In this document: in pieces, positions 14,620-23,200 of the stretch
How positions within the stretch are numbered: the first letter of the stretch is position 1
Layout: every line of letters starts with the position of its first letter
From: Candidatus Bathyarchaeota archaeon
GTDB taxonomy: Archaea > Thermoproteota > Bathyarchaeia > Bathyarchaeales > Bathycorpusculaceae
Reading direction: 5' to 3'
Length of the DNA: 44,030 nucleotides
Assembly (NCBI GenBank): GCA_013388905.1
Contig: JACAEI010000015.1
Span: forward strand, 1-44,030
Program-made: the position numbers and the translations under genes
The notes under the pieces: model-generated
Told to the model about the DNA's origin: nothing
Seen by the model: the letters and a program-made list of their open reading frames with translations, nothing else
Databases searched by the model: none

Positions 14620-15843
14620 TCATTTTTCTGCATCTTCCATGGAAGTCTCGGGTTGTGGTTTCTCCCATAGCTCCCAGCCGAATTTTATGGCGTTCTTGCG
14701 AAATTCTTCCTCTCGAATCAAGCCTAATTCCGCAGCTTTCAACATGTCAGCAGTAACGATTTCAGGAGTTTTTTCGCTTCTCCAGTTTAGGCGAACTTGT
14801 GCTTCTGCAGGGTTGAAGCCTGCTTGAGCAAGAACAATGTCAAAAATGTCACGTTCCACTTGACGCTTAACATATCGTTGAATAGGTTTGATAAGCATGT
14901 TCTGCAAGTCTAAAGCGGCTTTAGCAGATGCTTCAGTGAAGCCTGGAGTGCTAAACAACCGCGGTAGAGGTGTTTCACAGCCGAGATAGAATTGATTTAT
15001 AATGTGGTCAACATAGTATTCGAAGCGAGCACGCGGGTCTAAGACAATGGGTTTTATGTCACCTTTCCCGCTGTAGAAAAGCCATGCGCCCTCTTCTGAG
15101 CGGTTTTTGATGGCTCTTTCAAACTTTTGAATTGTGGCTTCGTCTGCCTTTTCTAACAAAGCCAAAACGTCTGGTCCAGCATATTTTTCAAAGATTTTTG
15201 GCATTATCCGCTCAATTTTGGCTTTCATCCATGCGTAAGCGGGTCGCTGATCAGACTGAAATGTAAGCGAATGCAGAAGCACTTGCAGGATTCCAGTTCC
15301 AAAGCCAGAAACGCCTACATGGTTTATTCGCCAATGAATTAGAGCTTCTGGTTTGAGGGTTTCGCCGCCGTAAATTTGCCTAAGCTTGTAACCTTCAATC
15401 TTGTATGGAATCTTTAAGCCGCCCTGTTGAATGTAGCTCTGTCCGATACGCTCAATTGTGTCCACTGGAAGTCTATGCAGTTCCGTTAGCCTTTCCGGGA
15501 CGAATTTAAGCCAAAAATCGTTTCCACAGGCGATCAACACACGTGTCATGTCACAGAGCAAAGTGTCTAGATTAGTGTCTTCGTTGAATTTGTCTATCGT
15601 CTTTTTTGCTTCTTCACCTTTCTCATATTTTTGATTGTTAGTCGTGTAGAAGCCCATGCCAACAGTTGAAGCTGCCAACAAATCAACACTGGCTTTGCAG
15701 GCTGGGTCTCGCTCATAAAGCCTCATTACATCAGCCAGCGGAATGTTTGGCGTTTCATAAATTGCAACTGGTTGTGATGAAGCATATCCGCTTCTGCTTT
15801 TAAGCGAAAAAGCCTCCACTAAACGCTTTAAAATTCTGCTCAT
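14620..15843 (-). CDS. Phage-type portal protein
   Basis: A 407-residue portal of the HK97-like superfamily. It forms the twelve-subunit ring at one capsid vertex through which DNA is packaged. Signs are the early conserved V-M-R-L-Y-E-R-D-P-A-C-K-A-S-V-D-L-L-A, the A-C-G-N-D-F-W-L stretch, L-P-V-D-T-I-E-R-I, and the late SLTFQSDQRPAYAWMKAKIE and E-A-S-A-K-A-A-L-D-L-Q-N-M stem/crown helices. Length is typical for compact portals. Its ATG at 15843 overlaps the winged-helix gene stop by four bases. No disruption is visible, so it could be functional. Confidence 0.88.
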   Translation of the reverse strand: MSRILKRLVEAFSLKSRSGYASSQPVAIYETPNIPLADVMRLYERDPACKASVDLLAASTVGMGFYTTNNQKYEKGEEAKKTIDKFNEDTNLDTLLCDMTRVLIACGNDFWLKFVPERLTELHRLPVDTIERIGQSYIQQGGLKIPYKIEGYKLRQIYGGETLKPEALIHWRINHVGVSGFGTGILQVLLHSLTFQSDQRPAYAWMKAKIERIMPKIFEKYAGPDVLALLEKADEATIQKFERAIKNRSEEGAWLFYSGKGDIKPIVLDPRARFEYYVDHIINQFYLGCETPLPRLFSTPGFTEASAKAALDLQNMLIKPIQRYVKRQVERDIFDIVLAQAGFNPAEAQVRLNWRSEKTPEIVTADMLKAAELGLIREEEFRKNAIKFGWELWEKPQPETSMEDAEK

Positions 15844-16082
15844 TGCAAGCCCTCCAGAAGCCTAAGTCCCTTCTCAGTGACCATGTAAGGAGCCCGATGT
15901 TTCTGCTCGCTTTTCTGCACGTAGCCATTTTGAACAAGATAATGAAATATACCTTCAAAAGTGGCGTGCGTGCCCAACTTTCTAACAGTTCGCTTCTCAA
16001 GTTCAGTTCTGCACAAAGACTGTTTACTAAGCTCTCTTAACACAGTTTTTGCAAGGCTTAGTCTTTCATGCAAACGTCTCAT
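15840..16082 (-). CDS. Winged-helix DNA-binding protein
   Basis: An 80-residue protein from ATG 16082 (the frame is open to 16091). Helices RRLHERLSLAKTVLREL, the recognition-type segment T-F-E-G-I-F-H-Y-L-V-Q-N-G-Y and the wing Q-K-H-R-A-P-Y-M-V-T-E-K-G-L form a winged helix-turn-helix like those of archaeal PadR/ArsR-type regulators. It overlaps the Zn-ribbon gene upstream and the portal gene downstream, so it is translated as part of the capsid operon. A role in controlling late viral expression is plausible but inferred. Confidence 0.7.
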   Translation of the reverse strand: MRRLHERLSLAKTVLRELSKQSLCRTELEKRTVRKLGTHATFEGIFHYLVQNGYVQKSEQKHRAPYMVTEKGLRLLEGLQ

Positions 16083-16332
16083 TGCAAACAACCTCCACGG
16101 GTTTTTGGGTACTATAAAAAGGGGGGGAATGCTGAACGCAAACCATTAGAACAGCGAAGTCTCTTTTGCCGTCAACGCCATAAGTGTTAGCAGCCAAATC
16201 AGGTGTGTAAGGCGCCATTTCCACACTGCATAGTGGGCAGTACTGCCAGCAATCGCAGATTATTGCGTCATCTTTTCTGTCTGAGTAATGCGTTTTCCCG
16301 CATCTGGGGCATTTTCCCTCATATTTTGCCAT
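16066..16332 (-). CDS. Small zinc-ribbon protein
   Basis: An 88-residue protein with cysteine pairs CPRCG (8-12) and C-D-C-W-Q-Y-C-P-L-C (27-36), enough for one or two zinc knuckles. A possible further ligand set lies at C66 and H68 (MVCVQH). The rest is polar. It is probably a DNA- or protein-binding accessory factor of the virus. The family is not recognised. Its stop overlaps the next gene's start. Confidence 0.65.
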   Translation of the reverse strand: MAKYEGKCPRCGKTHYSDRKDDAIICDCWQYCPLCSVEMAPYTPDLAANTYGVDGKRDFAVLMVCVQHSPPFYSTQKPVEVVCNETFA

Positions 16333-16356
16333 TTTTCCTGTTCTTCCTTAGACAGC

Positions 16357-17319
16357 TTACAGCGATGTGCTTATGTTTGTCATTTTTGCGACGGCTTTGC
16401 TACGTAGAATGCCCAAACCAAATCGTGTAGTGGCTCTAGCACCGTATTTACCTGCTTTTATATCTTCCCAATCTTCGACTGTTATGTCTCTTCGCAAAAG
16501 CATGACCGAAGCTACACGGGTATCTATGGCATAGGCTGTTCCGTTAGGCACTAGTGTGCTGGCTTGAACTTGCATACCCAAAACGCTTGTGACAGTGCCT
16601 TGTTCAAGGTCTGTTTGTCCAGAAGGCAAATACTGGGCGTGGATAAACTTGTCATCGCTAAGTAGCTGATGCAATTGCACCTCATTTACTACAAGGACAG
16701 TGGGACGCCAGTTTTCGCCTCTTACAGCATTGTGAAGCTTAACCAGACCGTTCCAGTTCATTGCTGCGCCGCCCTGGTTAATTGGCGCTCCTCCAGCCAA
16801 GTCCGCGTCTGCAATGGCTTCGTAAAGCGCAAGTATCCTGCTTGTCTCTTCTTCACCTAGGGCTCTGCCTACTTTTTCTACCATGTTGTCCATAACGTTC
16901 CATGTGGCGTCTTCCAAGAATTCTCGGGTCCATTCTTCAGAAGCCTCAGCAAGAATGTTCGTGTAAACATCCACGGTGCTTGCTTTCTTTCCGCTTAGCC
17001 TAGTTACTGCGCCTTCGGCATAACGATACGCAACAGCATTCTCGTCTAATGGAAATCTCTCCATCGTCTCAGTTGTGGGTCGAACTGTGATAATGTTCCT
17101 GCCAATCATCTCTGGATAAGCAGCATCCACAAGCGTATCATGCATGCGTCCAACTGCACCTATAGCATCGCTGAATAAGCCTTCTTTGACGCCGACTTCG
17201 CAGTAGCGCCTCAGAAACGGATGCACAGATGCCTTATGCTTCAAATTTTCCACATGTTCCTTAAACTCGCCATCGCGTTCCATCAAAGCTTCAAAAAGTC
17301 TCGGCTTCATAGCGGTCAC
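16357..17319 (-). CDS. HK97-fold major capsid protein
   Basis: A 320-residue protein that I read as the major capsid protein. A helical N-terminal arm (1-60) is followed by an E-loop-like region (VRPTTETMERFPLDENAVAY, then R-Y-A-E-G-A-V-T-R-L-S-G). The long spine-helix segment is ASEEWTREFLEDATWNVMDN. The A-domain is PTVLVVNEVQLHQLL, V-L-G-M-Q-V-Q-A-S, A-Y-A-I-D-T-R-V-A. The C-terminal sheet is RATTRFGLGILRSKAVAKM. There is no long scaffold-like delta domain. The start overlaps the decoration-protein stop by four bases. Neighbouring protease and portal genes support the call. Encapsulins share this fold, but an encapsulin would not sit with terminase and portal. Confidence 0.87.
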   Translation of the reverse strand: MTAMKPRLFEALMERDGEFKEHVENLKHKASVHPFLRRYCEVGVKEGLFSDAIGAVGRMHDTLVDAAYPEMIGRNIITVRPTTETMERFPLDENAVAYRYAEGAVTRLSGKKASTVDVYTNILAEASEEWTREFLEDATWNVMDNMVEKVGRALGEEETSRILALYEAIADADLAGGAPINQGGAAMNWNGLVKLHNAVRGENWRPTVLVVNEVQLHQLLSDDKFIHAQYLPSGQTDLEQGTVTSVLGMQVQASTLVPNGTAYAIDTRVASVMLLRRDITVEDWEDIKAGKYGARATTRFGLGILRSKAVAKMTNISTSL

Positions 17320-17747
17320 TTCCCAACATAAATGAATAGCAAGTCATCCGCAGCCGACGTCGTTGCAAGGGCTGTGCCAAGCTTGCGGTTATAGTAAATT
17401 GTGTATGTGCCTGTTCCGCCCTCATTTACAGCTTGATCCGTTAACTGTAGCACTCGTTTTGATGCGTCTGCGCCATAAACTGCTTTTCCACGGGTTATGG
17501 TTCCTCCAGCCTTCACTTTCACTCTTCCACGAATCAGAACGGGGCATTGGTCACCTAAAGAAACACTTTTTACAGCTATGCCGATGCAGTCTTGGGCTGA
17601 CGTTGCCGGGGCAACCTTGTTGTCTGCGCCTAAATAGACTGGATCGCCCTTTGTTATTGCGGCAGTCGCCTCAAAAGCTTCAATTATGGCGTTTGGGTCG
17701 TCTGTCTCGCCGATTGCCATCCAAGTTTTTCCAGTTAAATCAGTCAT
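17316..17747 (-). CDS. Capsid decoration / stabilisation protein (DUF2190-like)
   Basis: A 143-residue, mostly beta protein: AAITKGDPVYLGADNKVAPA, then CIGIAVKSVSLGDQCPVLIR, then G-R-V-K-V-K-A-G-G-T-I-T-R-G-K-A-V-Y. The alternating K-G-D-x-V-Y and G-x-V-x-V-x-A-G motifs are those of DUF2190-type proteins that sit next to capsid genes and stabilise the shell. It lies between protease and capsid genes and overlaps the capsid gene start, as expected for a high-copy structural partner. Confidence 0.8.
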   Translation of the reverse strand: MTDLTGKTWMAIGETDDPNAIIEAFEATAAITKGDPVYLGADNKVAPATSAQDCIGIAVKSVSLGDQCPVLIRGRVKVKAGGTITRGKAVYGADASKRVLQLTDQAVNEGGTGTYTIYYNRKLGTALATTSAADDLLFIYVGK

Positions 17748-17790
17748 TCTCTATCACTCCAAAAACGCCTTGCTTTCACTGAGTTCATCC

Positions 17791-18978
17791 TCAGCTACTC
17801 GCTGGGTTACCTCCGCAACTTTCACGAAACTTATACAGCTTCAAAATAATTCGTCGCAGTTCTTGGCACATGCGTTGAGGGCCAAAACTCCAGCTGCGCT
17901 GGACAATTGAGCTTGGCAAAACAGACTCTAATAACCGTATAACATCATTTATGGGCATTACGGGCTCAGTTGGCTGCTTAAAGAGAGAATCTCCCAGCAT
18001 ATTGTTTCCATGCAAAGGTTTTTGCGAGATTGAAGCTGGTGTCGTATAGTCTGAATGAAGCCCCAGCCAATCCCTAATTTTTGTTTGGTCCCAAAGTTTT
18101 TCTTTAGCGAAAAAAATAGCGTGTGTTCGCTGTGCTTCTGGGTGGCTTCGCAGTTTTCCCATAATGGCCAAAATTCCATTTTGTTTGTCAAGCCACATTG
18201 TAGTAAAATGTTCAGGTAGGAAAGCTGACGCATCTTGGTAAAAGCCGAGAATATATTCGCCAGCAATTATCGGTTCGTAGGTTTGTTCTTTGACTTGTAG
18301 TTTTTCCATTATTTGTATGTTAGTTTCAGGAATGCCAGGCACAGCTACGAGGCTTAACTCAGCGTTGTGCAAGCCATGTGGAATTTTTCCGTCTAGAATC
18401 TCGATAGTTTCGTAGTCTGCGCCGATGCTTACATGTTTAATTAAGCTTTTGCGGATTTTCTCTGCTGTTTCATCATCATAAATTTCAGCTTCATACCAGA
18501 GGTTTTGTCCATCCCATTCAGTTCTAATTATTTTTCCAACGGCGTTTGGTACGGCAACATGCTCAACGTAGATTGGTGCAGAAACAAGTTTGTTAGCAAA
18601 AGATTGCAATTCCTCAGGCGTGTAAATGTTAGAATTTCTGCTGGTGCCCGCTGTTACTGCGATGCCACGAATCCGCAAAGGCTTATCGACAATTTTCTCT
18701 AAAACCTTAAAGGGCAACAAGGCCATAAAATGCTCATGTTTAAGTTCCTTTTTATGATGCTTTTCAAACCAAGCCTTAGCTTTTTCCAAGGTCCAACCTT
18801 TCGCAACTTCGAATAGGTAGCTTTGAATTTCCATGGTTTCTTTGCCTAATGGCTTGCCAATAACAGCCTTAACGCCTTCGCCTTCAGAAATTGCTATAAT
18901 GCGCAGGCTGTTGGGTTTGAATTCTTCTGGGTTGCGGTGTCCACTTCGGATATATTGTTGTGTTATTTCCCATGGCAA
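17791..18978 (-). CDS. Capsid maturation protease
   Basis: A 395-residue prohead protease of the herpesvirus-assemblin-like serine type. The fold is visible as L-R-I-R-G-I-A-V-T-A-G at residues 101-111. The likely catalytic His140 is in I-Y-V-E-H-V and Ser184 in K-H-V-S-I-G-A-D-Y. The conserved end of the domain is AELSLVAVPGIPETNI (206-221). An N-terminal helical segment (SYLFEVAKGWTLEKAKAWF) recurs in related form near residues 284-305 (FFAKEKLWDQTKIRDWLGLH). The ~100-residue C-terminal part may serve as scaffold. Translation starts at TTG 18978, preceded by AAGGA. It leads the capsid operon. Confidence 0.85.
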   Translation of the reverse strand: MPWEITQQYIRSGHRNPEEFKPNSLRIIAISEGEGVKAVIGKPLGKETMEIQSYLFEVAKGWTLEKAKAWFEKHHKKELKHEHFMALLPFKVLEKIVDKPLRIRGIAVTAGTSRNSNIYTPEELQSFANKLVSAPIYVEHVAVPNAVGKIIRTEWDGQNLWYEAEIYDDETAEKIRKSLIKHVSIGADYETIEILDGKIPHGLHNAELSLVAVPGIPETNIQIMEKLQVKEQTYEPIIAGEYILGFYQDASAFLPEHFTTMWLDKQNGILAIMGKLRSHPEAQRTHAIFFAKEKLWDQTKIRDWLGLHSDYTTPASISQKPLHGNNMLGDSLFKQPTEPVMPINDVIRLLESVLPSSIVQRSWSFGPQRMCQELRRIILKLYKFRESCGGNPASS

Positions 18979-19119
18979 ATTTACACATCCTTACACTTCT
19001 CATACCAACCTAATAAGCGAGGAAAATGAAAAGGCAAATTGTACACTACGCTTGCCCATTGGAAGACTAACGGATATGTCATTAAAGTGGGCTTAAACCT
19101 GAAAAAAGTGATTTGAGCG
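18979..19119. promoter_or_regulatory. Divergent promoter region of the capsid operon
   Basis: 141 bases lie between the capsid operon (minus) and a small ribbon-helix-helix gene (plus). A CTTATTAG-type element on the minus strand near 19010-19018 is suitably placed for transcription of the protease gene. A GCTTAAACC element near 19091 lies about 28 bases before the RHH ATG, fitting a leaderless message. No protein-like frame is present. Confidence 0.4.
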
Positions 19120-19293
19120 ATGCCGCGAAAATGTATAGTTAAAGTGGTTCTAAGCAAAGAGCAAAGAGAAATTCTCGATGAACTAGCCCGAAGGCTTGGA
19201 ACAAGCGAAAGCGAAACGTTGCGGATGGCGCTTATGGATTATGCAAAAGAACTAAGTTTAGTAATGGAAATAATACAGAGAAAAAAACTCTAA
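19120..19293 (+). CDS. CopG/ribbon-helix-helix regulator divergent from the capsid operon
   Basis: A 57-residue protein. Strand R-K-C-I-V-K-V-V-L-S is followed by helix KEQREILDELARRLG and helix SESETLRMALMDYAKEL, a canonical RHH fold. There is a single cysteine (Cys5). The start ATG lies at 19120 with a TATA-like element 28 bases upstream. Divergence from the capsid operon with one shared promoter region makes it the best candidate for a repressor of late viral genes (inference). Confidence 0.75.
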   Translation: MPRKCIVKVVLSKEQREILDELARRLGTSESETLRMALMDYAKELSLVMEIIQRKKL

Positions 19294-19415
19294 ATGACAC
19301 TAGAAGATTATAAATTTGTTCTGATTCAGATTTTGGCTCGAAAATAGCTCAATTAAGGATTAAATTTAAAAATTCACAACACATTTATCTCTAACGTTGC
19401 AAGTTAGACTTCAAG

Positions 19416-19790
19416 ATGACTCCGAGGAATTCGAGTTTGGCAAAAAAAAGAAAGACGTTCGAAAACCTCATAATTGAAGCTGTAGATGAAGCTTTGGCTT
19501 CGCTGGGAGAATCATCAAAACAATCAATCTATTTTCATCTTGAAAACAAGTTTAAAATAGCCAGAAAAGATATCCCTTGTCGCCTTAATGATTTTGCGAA
19601 AGGACTTGAGGAAATATTTGGCCTAGGTGCCCAATTCATAGAAATTCTAATCACGAAGCGTTTATATGAAAAGATTGGGCGACCCCTCAAATGGAACCAG
19701 AACAAAGAACTCGAATTTATCGAATATGTAGAAGCAGCAAGAAAAAGTTTCCTAAAAAGCAAAGATGAGGCTAAAACAATAGAAATTTAA
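19416..19790 (+). CDS. NitrOD5-like small helical signalling protein, copy 1
   Basis: A 124-residue protein. The core matches a family of archaeal helical output domains (as I recall, NitrOD5/DUF3227): ALASLGESSKQSIYFHLENK, then K-D-I-P, then L-E-E-I-F-G-L-G-A, then I-T-K-R-L-Y-E-K-I-G. A DNA- or protein-contact role in signal transduction is assumed for the family, not demonstrated. It is a paralogue of the protein at 19908-20240, with the same motif order throughout. Its promoter A+T stretch lies near 19365. It is one gene before the histidine kinase on the same strand. Confidence 0.75.
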   Translation: MTPRNSSLAKKRKTFENLIIEAVDEALASLGESSKQSIYFHLENKFKIARKDIPCRLNDFAKGLEEIFGLGAQFIEILITKRLYEKIGRPLKWNQNKELEFIEYVEAARKSFLKSKDEAKTIEI

Positions 19791-19907
19791 GCTTCTTTTT
19801 TGCTCAACTTCTGATTTTTCGCAATCAATATTTGAAGTTCACAAAGGATTTATCAAGCCTCCATAAAGTTCATTCTAAAACTTAAGTTTAGTCCTTGAGG
19901 GTTACAC

Positions 19908-20240
19908 TTGTCCCAAAACAACTTTAGCAAAATCCTTCTAGCTGCAGTGGAAGAAAGCTTGTCTTCTTTAGGAGATTCACCCAAACAAGCCATTCTCTTC
20001 CACTTAGAATCATCTTTCAACATTAAAAGAGAGCACATTCCAGAAAACATAACAGAATTCACAAAAGCGCTTGAAAACATTTTCGGACCAGGAGCAGCAT
20101 ACCTTGAAAAACTCATCATAAAATGTCTTTACGAGAAACTGGGTTTTGAATCTGAAACTGTGGGCAACTTGGATTTTTTAGAAAGCGTAAATGCAGTGCG
20201 AAAGCGACTGCCACGCAAAGAGGAGTACGTAACAATATGA
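19908..20240 (+). CDS. NitrOD5-like small helical signalling protein, copy 2
   Basis: A 110-residue paralogue of the preceding gene: SLSSLGDSPKQAILFHLESS, then E-H-I-P, then L-E-N-I-F-G-P-G-A, then I-K-C-L-Y-E-K-L-G. The start is TTG 19908 with GAGGG six bases upstream; there is no better ATG. Its stop overlaps the kinase ATG (ATGA at 20237-20240), so the two are translationally coupled and probably act in one pathway. It could be a sensor-side adaptor or an output factor of the kinase. Confidence 0.78.
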   Translation: MSQNNFSKILLAAVEESLSSLGDSPKQAILFHLESSFNIKREHIPENITEFTKALENIFGPGAAYLEKLIIKCLYEKLGFESETVGNLDFLESVNAVRKRLPRKEEYVTI

Positions 20241-23200
20241 AGCAGATGAAAAGCTACGATACAACTAAAGAAACACTTTCGCATACCTTAGAAAAGCTAA
20301 GTGAATTGAGTGAAGGGATAAATGAACCAATTTACGTTTTAGACCCCAGAACTTACAAAGTACTCTTTGCTAATAAAAAAACTAGGGAGCTTTTTGGCAA
20401 AGATATTATAGGAAAAAAATGCTACAAAGTTTTCCAAAACCTAAATCGCCCCTGCGCATCCTGCTCTAACAAACATATCTTCGGAAGAAATATTGGAAAA
20501 ACCTACTCGTGCGAACATCAAAATAGGAAAAACAAACGCTGGTATCGAGGTTTATACAAAGCTATTAAATGGCCTAAAGGCGGATATGTCAAATATGGAA
20601 TTGCCGTCGACATAACTGAACAGAGAAAAGCAGAAGAAGCCTTAAAGAAAAGCGAACAACTTTTCCGCTCTATTATTGAAAATTCCTACGGCGCCATCCT
20701 AATCATTGACGACAATTTCAAAATAATATATGCTAACGATGAAGCCACTCGGATGAGCGGATATTCAAAAAACACAATAATTAACCAAGACTTCAGAAAA
20801 TTCATCGACAAAGAAACACTAGCCTTTACTCAAGAACTATACCTAAAGGATCTAAAAGGAGAAAAAACTCCATCAACACACGAGTTTAAAATAGTCCAAA
20901 AAAATGGCGAAAAAAAAGATGTGGAAGTCAAATCCATAGTCATCAAAGACAAGCTTGGCAGAAGACTCACAGTAGCACAATTAATTGACATTACTGAAAG
21001 AAAGAAGATAGAAAAAGAAAGAAAAATTTTTGACGAAAGGCTCTCCGCATTAAATATGTATGCCCAAAATTTAAACATGGCAAAAACTATGGTTAAAATT
21101 TGCAAGTTAACATTAGACGTTATGGAGAAAATCCTAGGATTTGAATTTGCTGACTTTTTCATCATAGATAAAAGGGAACTGTGCCTTTTAGAACATCGAG
21201 GATTTTCAAAAAACTTCGCAGTAAAATTGCCGTTGGACGGAAATAAAGGCATTACTGTCAGAGCAGTAAAAACAGGCAAACCTGTCTTAGTTCCAGACGT
21301 TACAAAAGATAAAGCATACGTTAAAGGTGGAGAAGGCATACATTCAGAACTCGCAGTACCAATCAAAGTAGGAGAAAAAGTCTTAGGCGTTTTGAATGTA
21401 GAAGACAAAAAACTAAACGCCTTTAGCGAAAAGGACAAAGAACTGTTGGAGATTTTAGCTTCGCATGCAGCAATAGCCATAATCAACCTCAAAAGGCAAG
21501 AAAAACTTTCAGCATTAAACGAGTATGGTCAAAGCTTAGACATGGCAAAAAGCATGGAAGAAATCTACAAACTAACACTCAATGCAATGGAGAAAATTTT
21601 AGGATTTGAATACGCCTCAATTCTCGTCGTAGAGGGAAAAATGCTTTGCTTAATGGCTAACCGGGGATACTCGAAGAATTTAGACCTTAAGTTGCCGCTG
21701 GACGGAGATAAGGGCATAACCGTAAGAGCAGTGCAAACAGGCAAGCCCGTTTTAGTCCAAGACATAAGCAAGGATTCTGCGTATGTGGAAGGTGGAATAG
21801 GCATACGTTCTGAACTTGCAGTACCGATCAAAATTGGGCATAAAATATTAGGCGTCTTAAATGTTGAAAGCAAGGAACTTGCAGCCTTCGACGAAGAATA
21901 CGAAAAGCTGCTTCAAATATTGGCTTCACACGCTGCAACAGCCATGAGCAACCTGAAAAGAAGGGATCGATTGAGAAAATTCTCTGAAAGACTCGAGTAT
22001 TTAATGAAAAGCTCCACAGAAATCATGCATGTTAAGGAAATGCACCAAAGACTAAAAGTAATCGCAAAAGCAATCCAAAAATTCGGTTGGAGAAGAGTTG
22101 TAATTTCACTCAGAGACGAAAAATTGGAAGGGACAGACTTAGTCGCAGCAGGCTTAACTAAAGAAGAAACTGAACTTTTACTTAAAAGAAAAGCTCCAGG
22201 CAGTGTATGGAAAGAACGCCTGGGACCAAAATTCGAACGCTTCAAAATAGGCGAGTTTTACTATCTCCCATGGTGCGACGTGTGGATTCGAGAAAACGTT
22301 CATGGTGTACCCCGTGGAGCATCACCAGAGGAAGCAACAACTTACGCAGGAGTACCAAGCAAGCTCGCCCCAGAGGAGATGATCGATTGGCATCCGCAGG
22401 ATATGCTTTATGCGCCTCTGTGTACGCCCGAAGGAAAAATTGTTGGCATTTTAAGCATGGATGACCCAGTAGACGGTAGAAAACCGACAAGGGAGTCACT
22501 TATTCCATTGGAACTGTTTTTGCATCAAGCTGCAATAACCATCGAAAATGCTCAACTCATCGACAGGCTAAAAGAAGCAGGGAAACAGCTTGAAGAATAT
22601 GCTGAACAGCTCGAGCAAAAGGTAGAAGAGAGGACATACCAACTAAGGAAATCGCAGGAGCAACTGCTCAAAGCCCAAAGATTTGCAGTTATAGGCGAAT
22701 TAGCTGGCATGGTTGGGCACGACTTGCGAAATCCGTTGACAAGCATCTCTGGCGCCGAGTACTACTTGAAAAAACGGTTGCACCATCAAATGGATAACAA
22801 AATAAAGGAGATGTTAGAACTCATAGAGAAAAACATTGCCTACTCAAACAAAATCATCAATGACCTTTTGGATTATTCGAGAGAAATAGAACTAGAGCTA
22901 ACACAGACCAACCCAAAATCAATTATTAAAGAAGTATTAGCCATAGTGGAAATCCCAGATAATATCCAAATGGAAAATTTGACAGCAGCTAAGCCAAAAA
23001 TAATGATTGACGTTGAAAAAATAAAGAGAGCCTTCGTAAACATAGTCAGAAACGCAGTTGAAGCTATGCCAAAAGGCGGCAAGTTAATAATTGAAAGCAG
23101 AAAAAAAGGAGAATCGCTGGAAATTATTTTTACTGACACTGGAATGGGCATGCCGAAGAGAACATTAGAAAAAATTTGGACGCCGCTTTTCACTACGAAA

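Noticed and set aside
16357-17319. Capsid protein as an encapsulin nanocompartment
   Set aside because: Terminase, portal, protease and connector neighbours fit a viral head; no cargo enzyme with a targeting tail adjoins it.
20830-21492. Long minus-strand open frames inside the kinase gene (also 21565-21873, 21913-22245, 22873-23322)
   Set aside because: Antisense shadows of the strongly coding kinase; no start signals or protein-like composition.
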